A stretch of 38,792 bases of DNA from Desulfonauticus sp. 38_4375 (GTDB lineage Bacteria > Desulfobacterota > Desulfovibrionia > Desulfovibrionales > Desulfonatronovibrionaceae): positions 1-38,792 of the forward strand of contig LGER01000012.1 in assembly GCA_001507915.1 (NCBI GenBank), written 5' to 3'. Below are positions 6,766-15,489 of this stretch, in pieces. The position numbers and the translations under genes were made by a program. Position 1 is the first letter of the stretch; each line of letters opens with the position of its first letter. The notes below the pieces were generated by a model, which saw only the letters and a list, made by a program, of their open reading frames with translations, ran no database searches and was not told the origin of the DNA.

Positions 6766-8643
6766 ATGCATTATGTAGCTTTTTTTTCTTTACTTCTATC
6801 TTTATTGATAGGAATACTTGGAGGAGGTATAAGTATATATTTTTTGCTTGTTAATCAAGGTGAAGAAATAAAGTTAAGTTATCTAGAATTATGTCAAAAA
6901 CTAATTACAGCTACTGTATTATTATCCTCATTTATTTTATTTTATGCCTTGGCAGTAAAAGACTTTTCTTTTTCTTATGTCCATGATTATACGGATAGCT
7001 TTTTACCGCTTTTTTATAGACTCAGTGCTTTTTGGGCTGGGCAAGATGGCTCTTTTTTGTTTTGGTTATTGTGTATTGCTTTACTGGGAGTTTTCTTTAT
7101 TTTTACTCCCACCTATAGAGAAAATTTAAGGGATCGAGAAAAGATTTTATTCTGGGTATTTTACTTTTTGATTGAAGCTTTTTTTCTTTTGATGTTAACT
7201 GGTCCTAGTAATCCTTTTTTAAAATTGGATCCTGCTCCTGTAGAAGGAAGAGGTCTAAATCCACTCTTGCAAAATGTGGGAATGATTTTTCATCCTCCTT
7301 TGCTTTTTTTAGGTTATGCAGGGTTTACTTTACCTGCCTGTCTGGCCTTGGTCTTTTGGTTGGAGGGGAGGTATAAAGACTGGTTCAGGCCTATTCGTAA
7401 TTTAACTGTTTTAGCCTGGGTCTTTTTGACCATTGGTATTTTGCTGGGTGGTTGGTGGTCTTATATGGAGTTGGGCTGGGGAGGGTATTGGGCCTGGGAC
7501 CCTGTTGAGAATGCTTCTCTTATTCCCTGGCTTTTTGCCACTGCCTATCTACACTTATCTCTTATTAGTAGAAGGAAGAAGACCTTATATAAAACCAGTT
7601 ATGCCCTGATACATTTAAGTTTTCTTAGCTGTATTTTTGTCACTTTTTTGGTTAGAAGTAATGTAGTGGAATCTTTGCATGCCTTTGGCAGTACAGGAGT
7701 GGGCACTCCTTTAGTGGTTTTTATGATGGTTTACTTAGGAATAGTTATTTTAAATCTGTTTGTTAAAGTTTCTTCTAAATCTCTAGATGAAGTGTGGTCC
7801 AAGTCTGGACTTTTATTTATTACTTCCTGGATACTTATATTTATAGGAATAATTATTATTATGGGAACTATGTGGCCTGTTATTTCTAAACTTTGGTCCA
7901 GTAGCCCCATTGGATTGGATGCAAAATTTTATAATAAGGTTTGTTTGCCTTTATTTGTCTTAATTAGTATCGTCCTTTTCTTTTGCTTTTTAATTAACTG
8001 GCAAGGAAGTTTAAAAAGTAAAACTTTATCTTTTGTTGCTATGCTTTTAGCCTTGGGCTCTATTGGTTTATTTTACTTTTTAGGTTATGCTAATCTTCTT
8101 TCTTTATTGGCTATAGGAGTTTCTATTGGCTTAATAGGTACAGTTTTGTTTAGCTTATTTAAAGAAAAGCTTTATAAAAATATTTCTTTTTTGGGAGTTT
8201 ATGGTTTGCATTTAGGACTGGCTATTTTAGTAATAGGTGTAGCTTTATCTGGACCTTTTAAACAGGAGAAAGAATTAATTTTATCTCCCCAAAAAAAGGT
8301 GGCATTTAGTAATTATGAACTGCATTATGAGGATTTAGTGCAAAAAGAAGAGCCAGGGATAAAGATTTTTGAGGCCAAATTTAAACTTTATAAACAGAAG
8401 AAATATTTAGGAGAATTGCTGCCTCAAAAAAGACTATATGCTCATTTTGAACAGCCTTTTGTAGAAGTGGATACTTATCCTTCTTTAGGTCAGGAAGTGT
8501 ATATTAGTTTACTGGGTTTTGATGAAGATAAAAATGTAAGTATTAAGGTAAGTCTAAATCCAGCTATTAACTGGGTATGGATTGGAGGAAGTATTTTATC
8601 TTTATTTGGGCTTTTGGCTGTATTTAGGAAGCAAAAAATATAA
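6766..8643 (+). CDS. ccmF: Heme lyase CcmF
   Basis: A 625-residue polytopic membrane protein that attaches heme to apocytochrome c on the outer face of the inner membrane. The tryptophan-rich WWD domain is clear (WWSYMELGWGGYWAWDPVEN, about 228-250), with flanking helices and conserved segments (NPLLQNVGMIFHPPLLFLGY; FLVRSNVVESLHAFG) carrying likely heme-ligand histidines. More than ten hydrophobic helices are visible, and the C-terminal soluble part precedes a last membrane helix at about 600-620. Length is close to the usual 640-660. AAGGAG lies upstream of the ATG. In systems without CcmH and CcmG, CcmF probably acts more independently. Confidence 0.96.
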   Translation: MHYVAFFSLLLSLLIGILGGGISIYFLLVNQGEEIKLSYLELCQKLITATVLLSSFILFYALAVKDFSFSYVHDYTDSFLPLFYRLSAFWAGQDGSFLFWLLCIALLGVFFIFTPTYRENLRDREKILFWVFYFLIEAFFLLMLTGPSNPFLKLDPAPVEGRGLNPLLQNVGMIFHPPLLFLGYAGFTLPACLALVFWLEGRYKDWFRPIRNLTVLAWVFLTIGILLGGWWSYMELGWGGYWAWDPVENASLIPWLFATAYLHLSLISRRKKTLYKTSYALIHLSFLSCIFVTFLVRSNVVESLHAFGSTGVGTPLVVFMMVYLGIVILNLFVKVSSKSLDEVWSKSGLLFITSWILIFIGIIIIMGTMWPVISKLWSSSPIGLDAKFYNKVCLPLFVLISIVLFFCFLINWQGSLKSKTLSFVAMLLALGSIGLFYFLGYANLLSLLAIGVSIGLIGTVLFSLFKEKLYKNISFLGVYGLHLGLAILVIGVALSGPFKQEKELILSPQKKVAFSNYELHYEDLVQKEEPGIKIFEAKFKLYKQKKYLGELLPQKRLYAHFEQPFVEVDTYPSLGQEVYISLLGFDEDKNVSIKVSLNPAINWVWIGGSILSLFGLLAVFRKQKI

Positions 8644-8646
8644 ATT

Positions 8647-9258
8647 ATGTTGCTAGAGCTTAACAATATTACGCATTTTTTTGGAGAGCGTTTAATTTTC
8701 AAGAATGTTTCTCTAGAGTTGTTTCCAGGTAAGATTTATATGCTAAGAGGTGCTAATGGCAGTGGAAAGTCTACTTTGCTTAAAATTATAGCAGGTATTT
8801 TAAAGCCTACAGAAGGGAAGGTAATATCTTCTACTCCCAAATATAAAGTAGGTTATTTGGCCCATCAGCCTTTTTTATATTCCTATTTGACAGCAGAAGA
8901 AAATCTGGATTTTTTCGCTACAATTTATGGTCTAAAACTTAGTAAACAAGCTTTATTGACTTATCTGGAGGAAGTTGGACTTAAGTTTTTTGCGCGAGAA
9001 AAGGTAAAGAATTTTTCCCGGGGTATGAAGCAACGTTTAAATTTAGCCAGATTGTTTCTATGTAAACCAGAGGTTATTTTGTTGGATGAACCAGAAACAG
9101 GTCTAGATAAAGAATTTCAAGCAAAATTGAGAGAAAAAATTACCTTTTTTAAAAAAGAGGGAAAATTGGTGATTTGGATTTCTCATTTAGAGAACTTTTC
9201 TGCTTATGATTTTGAGCTCTCTATTGAAAACAAAGAACTCAAAATAAAGGAGCATTGA
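8647..9258 (+). CDS. ccmA: Heme exporter ATP-binding protein CcmA
   Basis: A 203-residue ABC ATPase that with CcmB and CcmC forms the complex releasing holo-CcmE. Intact motifs: Walker A GANGSGKST at 35-43, signature NFSRGMKQRL, Walker B VILLDEP and the H-switch WISHLE. It lies between ccmF and ccmB; start is ATG 3 bases after the ccmF stop. The context makes CcmA far more likely than another small ABC ATPase. Its complete set of catalytic residues is a useful contrast with the degenerate ABC protein at 28716-29216. Confidence 0.94.
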   Translation: MLLELNNITHFFGERLIFKNVSLELFPGKIYMLRGANGSGKSTLLKIIAGILKPTEGKVISSTPKYKVGYLAHQPFLYSYLTAEENLDFFATIYGLKLSKQALLTYLEEVGLKFFAREKVKNFSRGMKQRLNLARLFLCKPEVILLDEPETGLDKEFQAKLREKITFFKKEGKLVIWISHLENFSAYDFELSIENKELKIKEH

Positions 9259-9259
9259 T

Positions 9260-9925
9260 TTGTCTTTTTGGGCTCTGGTTAAAAAAGATTGCCAGCTTAT
9301 CTTTGGAAGGAGCAGTGTTTTTGTCCAGGCTATTTTATTGGGATTATTATTGATATTTATTTTTAGCCTAGCCAAACCAATAGGTGAGAGAATAACTCCT
9401 AATCAAGCAGCTTCCATCTTCTGGATATCTACTGTTTTTGCTTTGATTTTGATTTTTAATTTTATTTATTTTTTAGAAGAAGAAAGTAAAATGCAAGATG
9501 CCTTATTGCTTTCACCTTTAGCTAGCCAAAATATCTGGTTGGCCAAATCCTTAAGTGGTTTAACGGTTACTCTGGTTATTCAACTTATTTTTTCAATAGC
9601 CATTTTTGTGTTTTTAGAGCAAAGTGTTGTTCAGTTTTCTTTTTTAGCCCTGGCTATTTTTTTATCTATTGATTTAGGTTTAGTGCTGGTAGGTTCTTTA
9701 CTGGGAGCTTTGTCTCAAGGACATGAATTAAGAGAGTCCTTTTTATCCATAATTATTTTTCCTTTATTGGTTCCCTTAGTGCTTGCTGGTGTAAAGACAG
9801 GTAGCTGGTTTCTGGGAGAAGTAAATATTAGTTTGTCCTCCTGGATGAAAATAGTGTTTTCTTTTGATTTAATTTACCTGGGAAGTGGATATATTTTATT
9901 TCCCTTTGTATTTAGTGGAGAATAA
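9260..9925 (+). CDS. ccmB: Heme exporter permease CcmB
   Basis: A 221-residue membrane protein with about six transmembrane helices and the CcmB opening (FWALVKKDCQLIFG), the partner of CcmA. The start is TTG at 9260, supported by AAGGAG at 9247-9252 with 7-base spacing; no ATG lies near. It begins 1 base after the ccmA stop and is followed 2 bases later by ccmC, so the cluster is translated as a unit. Confidence 0.92.
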   Translation: MSFWALVKKDCQLIFGRSSVFVQAILLGLLLIFIFSLAKPIGERITPNQAASIFWISTVFALILIFNFIYFLEEESKMQDALLLSPLASQNIWLAKSLSGLTVTLVIQLIFSIAIFVFLEQSVVQFSFLALAIFLSIDLGLVLVGSLLGALSQGHELRESFLSIIIFPLLVPLVLAGVKTGSWFLGEVNISLSSWMKIVFSFDLIYLGSGYILFPFVFSGE

Positions 9926-9927
9926 AT

Positions 9928-10590
9928 ATGTGGTTATTAGTTGTTATATTCCTATTTTCTTTAATAATAAATCAGTGGATGATTTGGTTTTATGCTCCAG
10001 TGGAAGCAACTCTAGGTATAGTACAAAAAATATTTTACTTGCACTTACCCTTTGCCTGGTGGGGAATGTTTAGTTTTTTTCTAGTTTTTTGCTTTTCTTT
10101 ACTGTTTTTGTTTAAAGCAAAAGAAAAATATAGTTTGCTTAGTGTGGCCAGTGCAGAAATTGGAGTGCTTTTTTCCGGACTGGCTCTGGTAAGTGGCTCT
10201 ATTTGGGCCAAGGCTAGTTGGGGTGTTTGGTGGACCTGGGACCCCAGGCTTACCACTACTTTAGTAATGTGGTTTCTCTATTCAGCTTATTTGTTACTCC
10301 AAACTTTAGATTTACCTCTGGTTAGAAAAAGAAAACTATCTGCTGTGTTAGGTGTAGTTGCTTTTTTAGATGTACCTCTGGTCTTTTTTTCTGCTAGAAT
10401 CTTTAGAAGTATTCACCCTGCTGTGTTTGCTTCTAGGGAAGGTGGTCTTCCTGAGGAAATGTTTTTTACTTTGCTCTTTAGTCTGTTTACTTTTTTCTTT
10501 CTTTGGATTTTTTTGTTTTCTTTTCGTTATAAGCAGTTAAAGTTAAAAAATAAACTAGATGGTCTCTTTTTAGAACTTATAAAGGAGTAA
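9928..10590 (+). CDS. ccmC: Heme-handling protein CcmC
   Basis: A 220-residue, six-helix membrane protein of the heme-handling family that loads heme onto CcmE. The WWD motif is at 98-107 ([10 protein letters not shown]), and the two expected external heme-ligand histidines are H39 ([10 protein letters not shown]) and H163 (RSIHPAVF). Length is a little shorter than E. coli CcmC (245). Position between ccmB and a ccmD-like gene supports CcmC over the related CcsA. Confidence 0.95.
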   Translation: MWLLVVIFLFSLIINQWMIWFYAPVEATLGIVQKIFYLHLPFAWWGMFSFFLVFCFSLLFLFKAKEKYSLLSVASAEIGVLFSGLALVSGSIWAKASWGVWWTWDPRLTTTLVMWFLYSAYLLLQTLDLPLVRKRKLSAVLGVVAFLDVPLVFFSARIFRSIHPAVFASREGGLPEEMFFTLLFSLFTFFFLWIFLFSFRYKQLKLKNKLDGLFLELIKE

Positions 10591-10593
10591 AAG

Positions 10594-10725
10594 ATGAAAT
10601 ATATTTTTTTAGCTAATATTGTGGTTTGGATAGGTATAAGTGGGTATTTACTATTTCTTTTTAGAAAACATAAGAATATAGAAAATAGACTGTTTGAATT
10701 AAAAATGATTAAAGAGGAAGAATAA
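10594..10725 (+). CDS. ccmD: Small CcmD-like membrane protein
   Basis: A 43-residue ORF with ATG at 10594 and TAA at 10723-10725. It has one membrane helix (about 4-23) followed by a charged tail (FRKHKNIENRLFELKMIKEEE), the layout of CcmD, which stabilises CcmC-CcmE and helps release holo-CcmE. AAGGAG lies 7 bases or so upstream. It is directly after ccmC and its stop shares a base with the next ATG. Sequence identity in CcmD is always weak; the call rests on size, topology and position. Confidence 0.8.
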   Translation: MKYIFLANIVVWIGISGYLLFLFRKHKNIENRLFELKMIKEEE

Positions 10726-11270
10726 TGTTTATAAAAAAGCAAACTTTAATAATTATTTTAGCAAGTTTTATTGTTATTTTTGGAGCTTCTTTAGCTTATA
10801 GAATAGCTAATCCTAGCTTGACCGTAAAGACTGTAGATGAAAGTATGCAAAACAGTCCTATGGGTATGGTTGTTGCTCTGATGCAAAAGGTCAGTAAAAA
10901 TCCTAAGGATATAGAATCCTTAAGAAAACTAGCCCTTGTATTTATGGAACTTAAAAGCTGGGATAGAGCTATAACTTTTTGGACTAAGGTTTTAGAGATA
11001 GCTCCAGAGGATAAAATGGCTTTAAGTCAAATGGGATTTTGTTATTTCCAAAAGAAAGATTATACGAAAGCAGTCAATTATTATGAGCAGGTAACTAATT
11101 TGGAGCCTACAAATTATATTGTTAATTATAATTTAGGTGTGATTTACAGGAATTTCCTTAATGACCCCAGGAAGGCCAAGATTTACTTGGAAAGGGTTTT
11201 GAGTAGCAAAGAGGCTGAGGAAGAAGTAAAAAAAGAGGCAGCTAAGCTTTTGGATGGCATTTCTAATTGA
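10725..11270 (+). CDS. TPR protein of the Ccm operon (CcmI-like)
   Basis: A 181-residue protein with an N-terminal signal-anchor helix (about 7-27) and tetratricopeptide repeats from about residue 50 to 170 (ALVFMELKSWDRAITFWTKVLEIAPEDKMAL; QMGFCYFQKKDYTKAVNYYEQVTNLEP). Placed at the end of ccmEFABCD, it probably acts in the periplasm as the apocytochrome chaperone, corresponding to the TPR half of CcmI/CcmH; no thioredoxin-like or CcmH CxxC motif is present. The function is inferred from position and fold. Confidence 0.8.
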   Translation: MFIKKQTLIIILASFIVIFGASLAYRIANPSLTVKTVDESMQNSPMGMVVALMQKVSKNPKDIESLRKLALVFMELKSWDRAITFWTKVLEIAPEDKMALSQMGFCYFQKKDYTKAVNYYEQVTNLEPTNYIVNYNLGVIYRNFLNDPRKAKIYLERVLSSKEAEEEVKKEAAKLLDGISN

Positions 11271-11295
11271 CAGGGAAAAAGCTTTAAGGTTAAGA
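11267..11295 (+). promoter_or_regulatory. Possible promoter for livJ
   Basis: A perfect TTGACA (11267-11272) overlaps the stop codon of the TPR gene. At 17-18 bases the best -10 candidates are poor (TTAAGA/TAAGAA, 11290-11296). The 80-base gap before livJ and the change in function make a promoter here plausible, but the -10 is weak. Confidence 0.3.
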
Positions 11296-11350
11296 AGCTT
11301 AGCTATCGTCTTAAAAATCTAAACTGGGTAAACCATGAAGGAGGGGTGTT

Positions 11351-12472
11351 ATGGGTAAATTGTGGAAAGTATTGTCTTTAGTATGTGTAAGCGTATTTTT
11401 AAGTGTATCCATGCTTTGGGCTGCAGAGACCTTAAAATTTGGAGTAGCTGGAGCTCATTCTGGCGATCTGGCTTCCTATGGTCTTCCTTCAGTAAATGCA
11501 GCTGAACTGGTAGTGCAAAAGTATAATGCTAAGGGTGGACTTTTGGGTAAGCAAATTGAAGTAATTAAGGGGGATGACCAGTGTAAGCCTGAGTTGGCCA
11601 CTAATGTTGCCACTAAAATGGTTTCTGATGGAGCAGTAGTGGTTTTAGGACATATTTGTAGTGGCGCTACAAAAGCGGCTTTGCCTATTTATAAGGAAGC
11701 CAAGATAGTTGTCATGTCACCCTCTGCTACTAATCCTCCTTTAACTCAAAGTGGTGATTATCCCAACTTTTTTAGAACCATTGCCTCTGATGATGCTCAG
11801 GGGAAATTAGCTGCTGAGTTTATTATTGAGAACCTTAAATTAAAAAAAGTGGCTATTATCCATGACAAAGGTGATTATGGAAAGGGCTATGCCACTTATG
11901 TAAAACAATTTATTGAAGAGATGGGTGGCGCTAAAGTGGTTCTCTTTGAAGGAGTTACCCCTGGTGCTGTGGACTATTCTGCGGTAGTGCAAAAGGTTAA
12001 ACAATCTGGTGCAGAGGTGGTTGTTTTTGGTGGTTATCATCCCGAAGCTTCTAAAATTGTAACTACCATGCGTAAGAAAAGAATGAAAATTCCTTTTGTC
12101 TCTGATGATGGAGTAAAGGATGATACCTTTATTAAAGTAGCTGGTAAGTACGCTGAGGGTGTATATGCTACTGGTCCTAAAGATGTTTCTGCTAATCCTT
12201 TGTACAAACAGGCTGAAGAAGAGCATAGAAAGGCTTATGGCACTGCTCCTGGAGTCTTTTTCTTTAATGCTTATGCTGCAGCTCAATGTATGTTAAACGC
12301 CATTGAAAAAGCTGGCTCCACCAAATATGAAGATATTGTAAAGGTTTTGAGAACTGAATATGTAGAAACTCCTTTGGGTAAAATTAGATTTGATGAAAAA
12401 GGTGATGCTGAAGGCGTAGGTTTTTCTGTTTATCAAGTTCAAAATGGCAAGTTTGTAGAATTATCCAAATAA
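11351..12472 (+). CDS. livJ: Branched-chain amino acid ABC transporter, substrate-binding protein
   Basis: A 373-residue periplasmic binding protein of the leucine/isoleucine/valine family. It has a signal peptide (about 1-25, ending LWAAE), then a type I periplasmic fold (LKFGVAGAHSGDLASYG, NAAELVVQKYNAKGGLLGKQIEV, GHICSGATKAALPIY, SPSATNPPLT). GGAGGGG lies before the ATG. A tandem hairpin region separates it from livH, the usual way to make more binding protein than permease. Substrate specificity within the LivJ/LivK family is not certain; other small amino acids or amides are possible. Confidence 0.92.
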   Translation: MGKLWKVLSLVCVSVFLSVSMLWAAETLKFGVAGAHSGDLASYGLPSVNAAELVVQKYNAKGGLLGKQIEVIKGDDQCKPELATNVATKMVSDGAVVVLGHICSGATKAALPIYKEAKIVVMSPSATNPPLTQSGDYPNFFRTIASDDAQGKLAAEFIIENLKLKKVAIIHDKGDYGKGYATYVKQFIEEMGGAKVVLFEGVTPGAVDYSAVVQKVKQSGAEVVVFGGYHPEASKIVTTMRKKRMKIPFVSDDGVKDDTFIKVAGKYAEGVYATGPKDVSANPLYKQAEEEHRKAYGTAPGVFFFNAYAAAQCMLNAIEKAGSTKYEDIVKVLRTEYVETPLGKIRFDEKGDAEGVGFSVYQVQNGKFVELSK

Positions 12473-12500
12473 GTTAAAGTGTTATTTAATTCTTTAATCT

Positions 12501-12553
12501 AAAGGGTAGGTGTGAATTAACGCCTACCCTTTGGATTTTCAGAAAATCCTTTT
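12501..12553 (+). terminator. Tandem hairpins between livJ and livH
   Basis: Hairpin one pairs 12501-12510 with 12523-12532 (10 pairs, AAAGGGTAGG/CCTACCCTTT). Hairpin two directly abuts it: GGATTTT (12533-12539), loop CAG, AAAATCC (12543-12549), followed by TTTT (12550-12553). The second one looks like an intrinsic terminator with a short T tract, probably leaky, which would lower livHMGF expression relative to livJ. No separate promoter is evident before livH. Confidence 0.7.
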
Positions 12554-12571
12554 GTAAAGAGGCAGATTACC

Positions 12572-13474
12572 ATGGATTATTTTTTGGAGTTATTTTTTGG
12601 CGGCTTAACTCGAGGAAGTATTTATGCTTTGATTGCGCTTGGTTATACCATGGTCTATGGAATTATCGAACTCATTAACTTTGCCCATGGTGAAATTTAT
12701 ATGATAGGAGCTTTTACAGCTCTTATTGTAGCTGGAGTATGTTCTTTATTGGGGCTTAATCTAATTTCTATTTTAATTCTGGCTATTATCATCTCCATGT
12801 TTTATTCTGCAGCGTATGGTTATACAGTGGAAAAGATTGCCTATAAGCCATTACGTAATGCCCCAAGGCTTTCTCCTTTGATTAGTGCTATAGGTATGTC
12901 CATATTTTTACAAAATTATGTTTTGCTAGCCCAAACTTCTGACTTTGTTCCTTTCCCCAGTTTGATTCCAGAATTTGAATTTATGGAGCCTGTGGCCCAT
13001 ATTATGGGGTCCTCAGAATTGGTAATCATTGTAGTAACGGCTATTGCTATGGTTATTCTAAGCCTTTTTATTAAGTTTACTAAGATTGGAAAAGCCATGC
13101 GAGCTACTGCTCAAGATAGAAAAATGGCTCTATTGTGTGGCGTTAATGTGGATAGAGTCATTTCAGTTACCTTTATTATTGGTTCAGCTTTAGCTGCCTT
13201 AGGTGGTGTACTTATCGCTTCCCATATAGGACAAATAAATTTTTATATAGGATTTATTGCCGGTATTAAAGCTTTTACTGCTGCTGTTTTGGGTGGAATT
13301 GGTTCTATTCCGGGAGCTGTGTTGGGTGGTTTGGTTTTGGGCTGGACAGAAAGTTTTGCTACAGGTTATGTTTCCAGTGATTATGAAGATGTATTTGCCT
13401 TTTGTCTTTTGGTGATAATTCTTATTTTTAGGCCTGCAGGTATTTTAGGCAGAACCAATACTCAGAAAGTTTAA
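12572..13474 (+). CDS. livH: Branched-chain amino acid ABC permease LivH
   Basis: A 300-residue inner-membrane permease with about eight hydrophobic helices. The N-terminus (GLTRGSIYALIALGYTMVYG) and INFAHGEIYMIGAF are diagnostic for LivH, as is the cytoplasmic coupling region with FTKIGKAMRATAQDRKMALLCGVN (about 168-191) and the glycine-rich AAVLGGIGSIPGAVLGG. It pairs with LivM and the ATPases LivG and LivF encoded downstream. Confidence 0.94.
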   Translation: MDYFLELFFGGLTRGSIYALIALGYTMVYGIIELINFAHGEIYMIGAFTALIVAGVCSLLGLNLISILILAIIISMFYSAAYGYTVEKIAYKPLRNAPRLSPLISAIGMSIFLQNYVLLAQTSDFVPFPSLIPEFEFMEPVAHIMGSSELVIIVVTAIAMVILSLFIKFTKIGKAMRATAQDRKMALLCGVNVDRVISVTFIIGSALAALGGVLIASHIGQINFYIGFIAGIKAFTAAVLGGIGSIPGAVLGGLVLGWTESFATGYVSSDYEDVFAFCLLVIILIFRPAGILGRTNTQKV

Positions 13475-13487
13475 GGATAGATGAGCG

Positions 13488-14687
13488 ATGAGAAAGATAA
13501 TTAAGTCTTTACAGGTTTCCTTTTGGTTCATGTTTTTAACTTTTCCTATTATGGTAATTAGAGTTGATACAATAGAAAAAACTGTACAGTGGAGATGGCT
13601 AAATCTTTTGTATGTTGGTTTAGCCTCTTTTTTTCTTTCTTTTATCTGGAGATTTTTAATTAAGAAAAAAGAAGAGGGAAGTAAAAAAGAAGAGAGTGGA
13701 GAACAAACAATAACTATTGTCCAGAAGATTATTTCTACTCCTAAATATAATAGACCTATTTATTCCTTTATTTTCCTTTTTATGTTAGCTTTTCCCTGGA
13801 TAGTTTCTACTTATCAAACTAATATTATGATTTCAGCTCTTATTTACGTAATGCTGGGTTTGGGGTTAAATATTGTAGTGGGTATAGCTGGGCTTTTGGA
13901 TTTGGGATATGTAGCCTTTTATGCTGTGGGTGCTTATGCCTATGCCCTTTTAAATTATCACTATCATTTAGGATTCTGGACGGTATTACCTATAGGCGGG
14001 CTTTTAGCTGCTATTTTTGGTATTCTTTTGGGTATTCCAGTGTTAAGGCTTAGAGGAGACTACCTGGCTATTGTTACTTTGGGGTTTGGTGAGATTATCA
14101 GGTTAATCCTGGAAAATTGGAATGAATTTTCCTTTGGGCCTAGTGGTATTGCCAATATTCCCAGGCCTGGTTTTTTTGGTATGAAATTGGGAGTAGAAGA
14201 AGCCACTATTTATATTTACTATTTGATGATTTTGATGACTATTATAACCATTTTTGTGGTAAATAGGCTACAAAATTCTCGTTTGGGTAGGGCCTGGCTA
14301 GCCTTAAGGGAAGATGAGGTAGCCTGTGAGGCCATGGGCATAGATAGAATGAAAACCAAACTGGCAGCCTTTGCTCTGGGAGCTACCTGGGCTGGTTTTG
14401 CAGGAGTAATTTTTGCTGCCAAAACCACTTTTATTAACCCTGCTAGTTTTACTTTTTTAGAGTCTGCCATTATTCTTTCTATAGTTGTTTTAGGAGGTAT
14501 GGGCTCCATTGTAGGAGTTATTTTGGCTGCCTTTTTGATGATTTTATTGCCTGAGTATTTACGGGCCTTTTCTGAATATAGAATGCTTCTTTTTGGAGCG
14601 GCCATGGTTTTGGTGATGGTATTTAGACCTCAAGGACTTATTCCCAGTGTTAGGCGCAAGTATGTTTATGAATTAAAGGAGAGGTAG
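13488..14687 (+). CDS. livM: Branched-chain amino acid ABC permease LivM
   Basis: A 399-residue permease, the LivH partner. The core (about 95-390) shows LGLNIVVGIAGLLDLGYVAFYAVGAY, LRGDYLAIVTLGFGEIIRLI, and the coupling segment SRLGRAWLALREDEVACEAMGID, then VLGGMGSIVGVILAA. The N-terminal 90 residues carry two extra hydrophobic helices separated by a charged stretch (KKKEEGSKKEESGE, about 60-73), as in the longer LivM proteins of proteobacteria. The gene starts 13 bases after livH. Confidence 0.94.
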   Translation: MRKIIKSLQVSFWFMFLTFPIMVIRVDTIEKTVQWRWLNLLYVGLASFFLSFIWRFLIKKKEEGSKKEESGEQTITIVQKIISTPKYNRPIYSFIFLFMLAFPWIVSTYQTNIMISALIYVMLGLGLNIVVGIAGLLDLGYVAFYAVGAYAYALLNYHYHLGFWTVLPIGGLLAAIFGILLGIPVLRLRGDYLAIVTLGFGEIIRLILENWNEFSFGPSGIANIPRPGFFGMKLGVEEATIYIYYLMILMTIITIFVVNRLQNSRLGRAWLALREDEVACEAMGIDRMKTKLAAFALGATWAGFAGVIFAAKTTFINPASFTFLESAIILSIVVLGGMGSIVGVILAAFLMILLPEYLRAFSEYRMLLFGAAMVLVMVFRPQGLIPSVRRKYVYELKER

Positions 14688-14697
14688 AAAGGAAGTT

Positions 14698-15489
14698 ATG
14701 GCTGAAGCAATCTTAGAAGTAAGAGAATTATGTAAGGATTTTGGCGGGTTAAGAGCTTTGGACCATGTGGATTTGGAAATTTATCCTGAGCAAATTGTAG
14801 CCTTGATTGGTCCTAATGGTGCGGGAAAGACCACTTTTTTTAATTGTGTTACAGGTATTTATGAACCTACAGAGGGGGACATTTTCGTTTTAGATCGTAA
14901 GGGTAAAAAAAGAAGGATTAATGGTTATAAACCCAATAAAGTTACAGAACTGGGGTTGGCCAGGACTTTTCAAAATATAAGGCTTTTCCCCAATATGACC
15001 GTTTTAGAAAATGTTATGATTGGAAGACACACCAGGACAAAATCCTGGATTTTTGGAGCACTTTTTCGGGACAGGCGAACTAAAGAGGAAGAAAAAGAGA
15101 CTATAGAAGTTAGTTATGAGATTTTGAAAAAAATGCGTTTGGAAAAGTTTGTTAATGAATTGGCTTCCAACTTGCCTTATGGTGCACAACGAAGATTGGA
15201 AATTGCCAGAGCGCTAGCCTCAGAACCCAGTTTGTTACTCTTAGATGAACCTGCAGCAGGGATGAATCCTCAGGAGACAAAAGAACTAGAAGGATTGATT
15301 GAGCAGATTCGTGACCAAGAAAAGATAGCTATTTTGCTGATTGAACATGATATGAAACTGGTAATGAATATCTCAGATGTGGTTTATGTGATGGAGTACG
15401 GTAGGCTTTTGGCAAAGGGAACTCCTCAAGAGATTAAAGAAGATGAAAGAGTGATAAAAGCTTATTTAGGTGAGGATCATGATGCTTGA
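14698..15489 (+). CDS. livG: Branched-chain amino acid ABC ATPase LivG
   Basis: A 263-residue ABC ATPase. Walker A GPNGAGKTT at 38-46, a signature variant NLPYGAQRRLEIARAL, Walker B LLLLDEPAAGMNP and H-switch LLIEHDMKLV are present. The LARTFQNIRLFPNMTVLENVMIG Q-loop region and the C-terminal ERVIKAYLGE ending are typical of LivG. It overlaps the start of livF, so the two ATPases are translationally coupled. Confidence 0.94.
   Translation: MAEAILEVRELCKDFGGLRALDHVDLEIYPEQIVALIGPNGAGKTTFFNCVTGIYEPTEGDIFVLDRKGKKRRINGYKPNKVTELGLARTFQNIRLFPNMTVLENVMIGRHTRTKSWIFGALFRDRRTKEEEKETIEVSYEILKKMRLEKFVNELASNLPYGAQRRLEIARALASEPSLLLLDEPAAGMNPQETKELEGLIEQIRDQEKIAILLIEHDMKLVMNISDVVYVMEYGRLLAKGTPQEIKEDERVIKAYLGEDHDA

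Noticed and set aside
11840-12286. Minus-strand 148-codon frame within livJ
   Set aside because: It is antisense to a clearly coding LivJ domain, with a biased composition and no ribosome site.
14219-14605. Minus-strand 128-codon frame within livM
   Set aside because: Composition (Lys/Ala/Thr-rich) is that of an antisense shadow of membrane helices; no ribosome site.
15470-15481. GTG start for livF
   Set aside because: The ribosome-binding sequence GGTGAGG overlaps this codon and fits the ATG at 15482; family alignment starts at MLELKGV.
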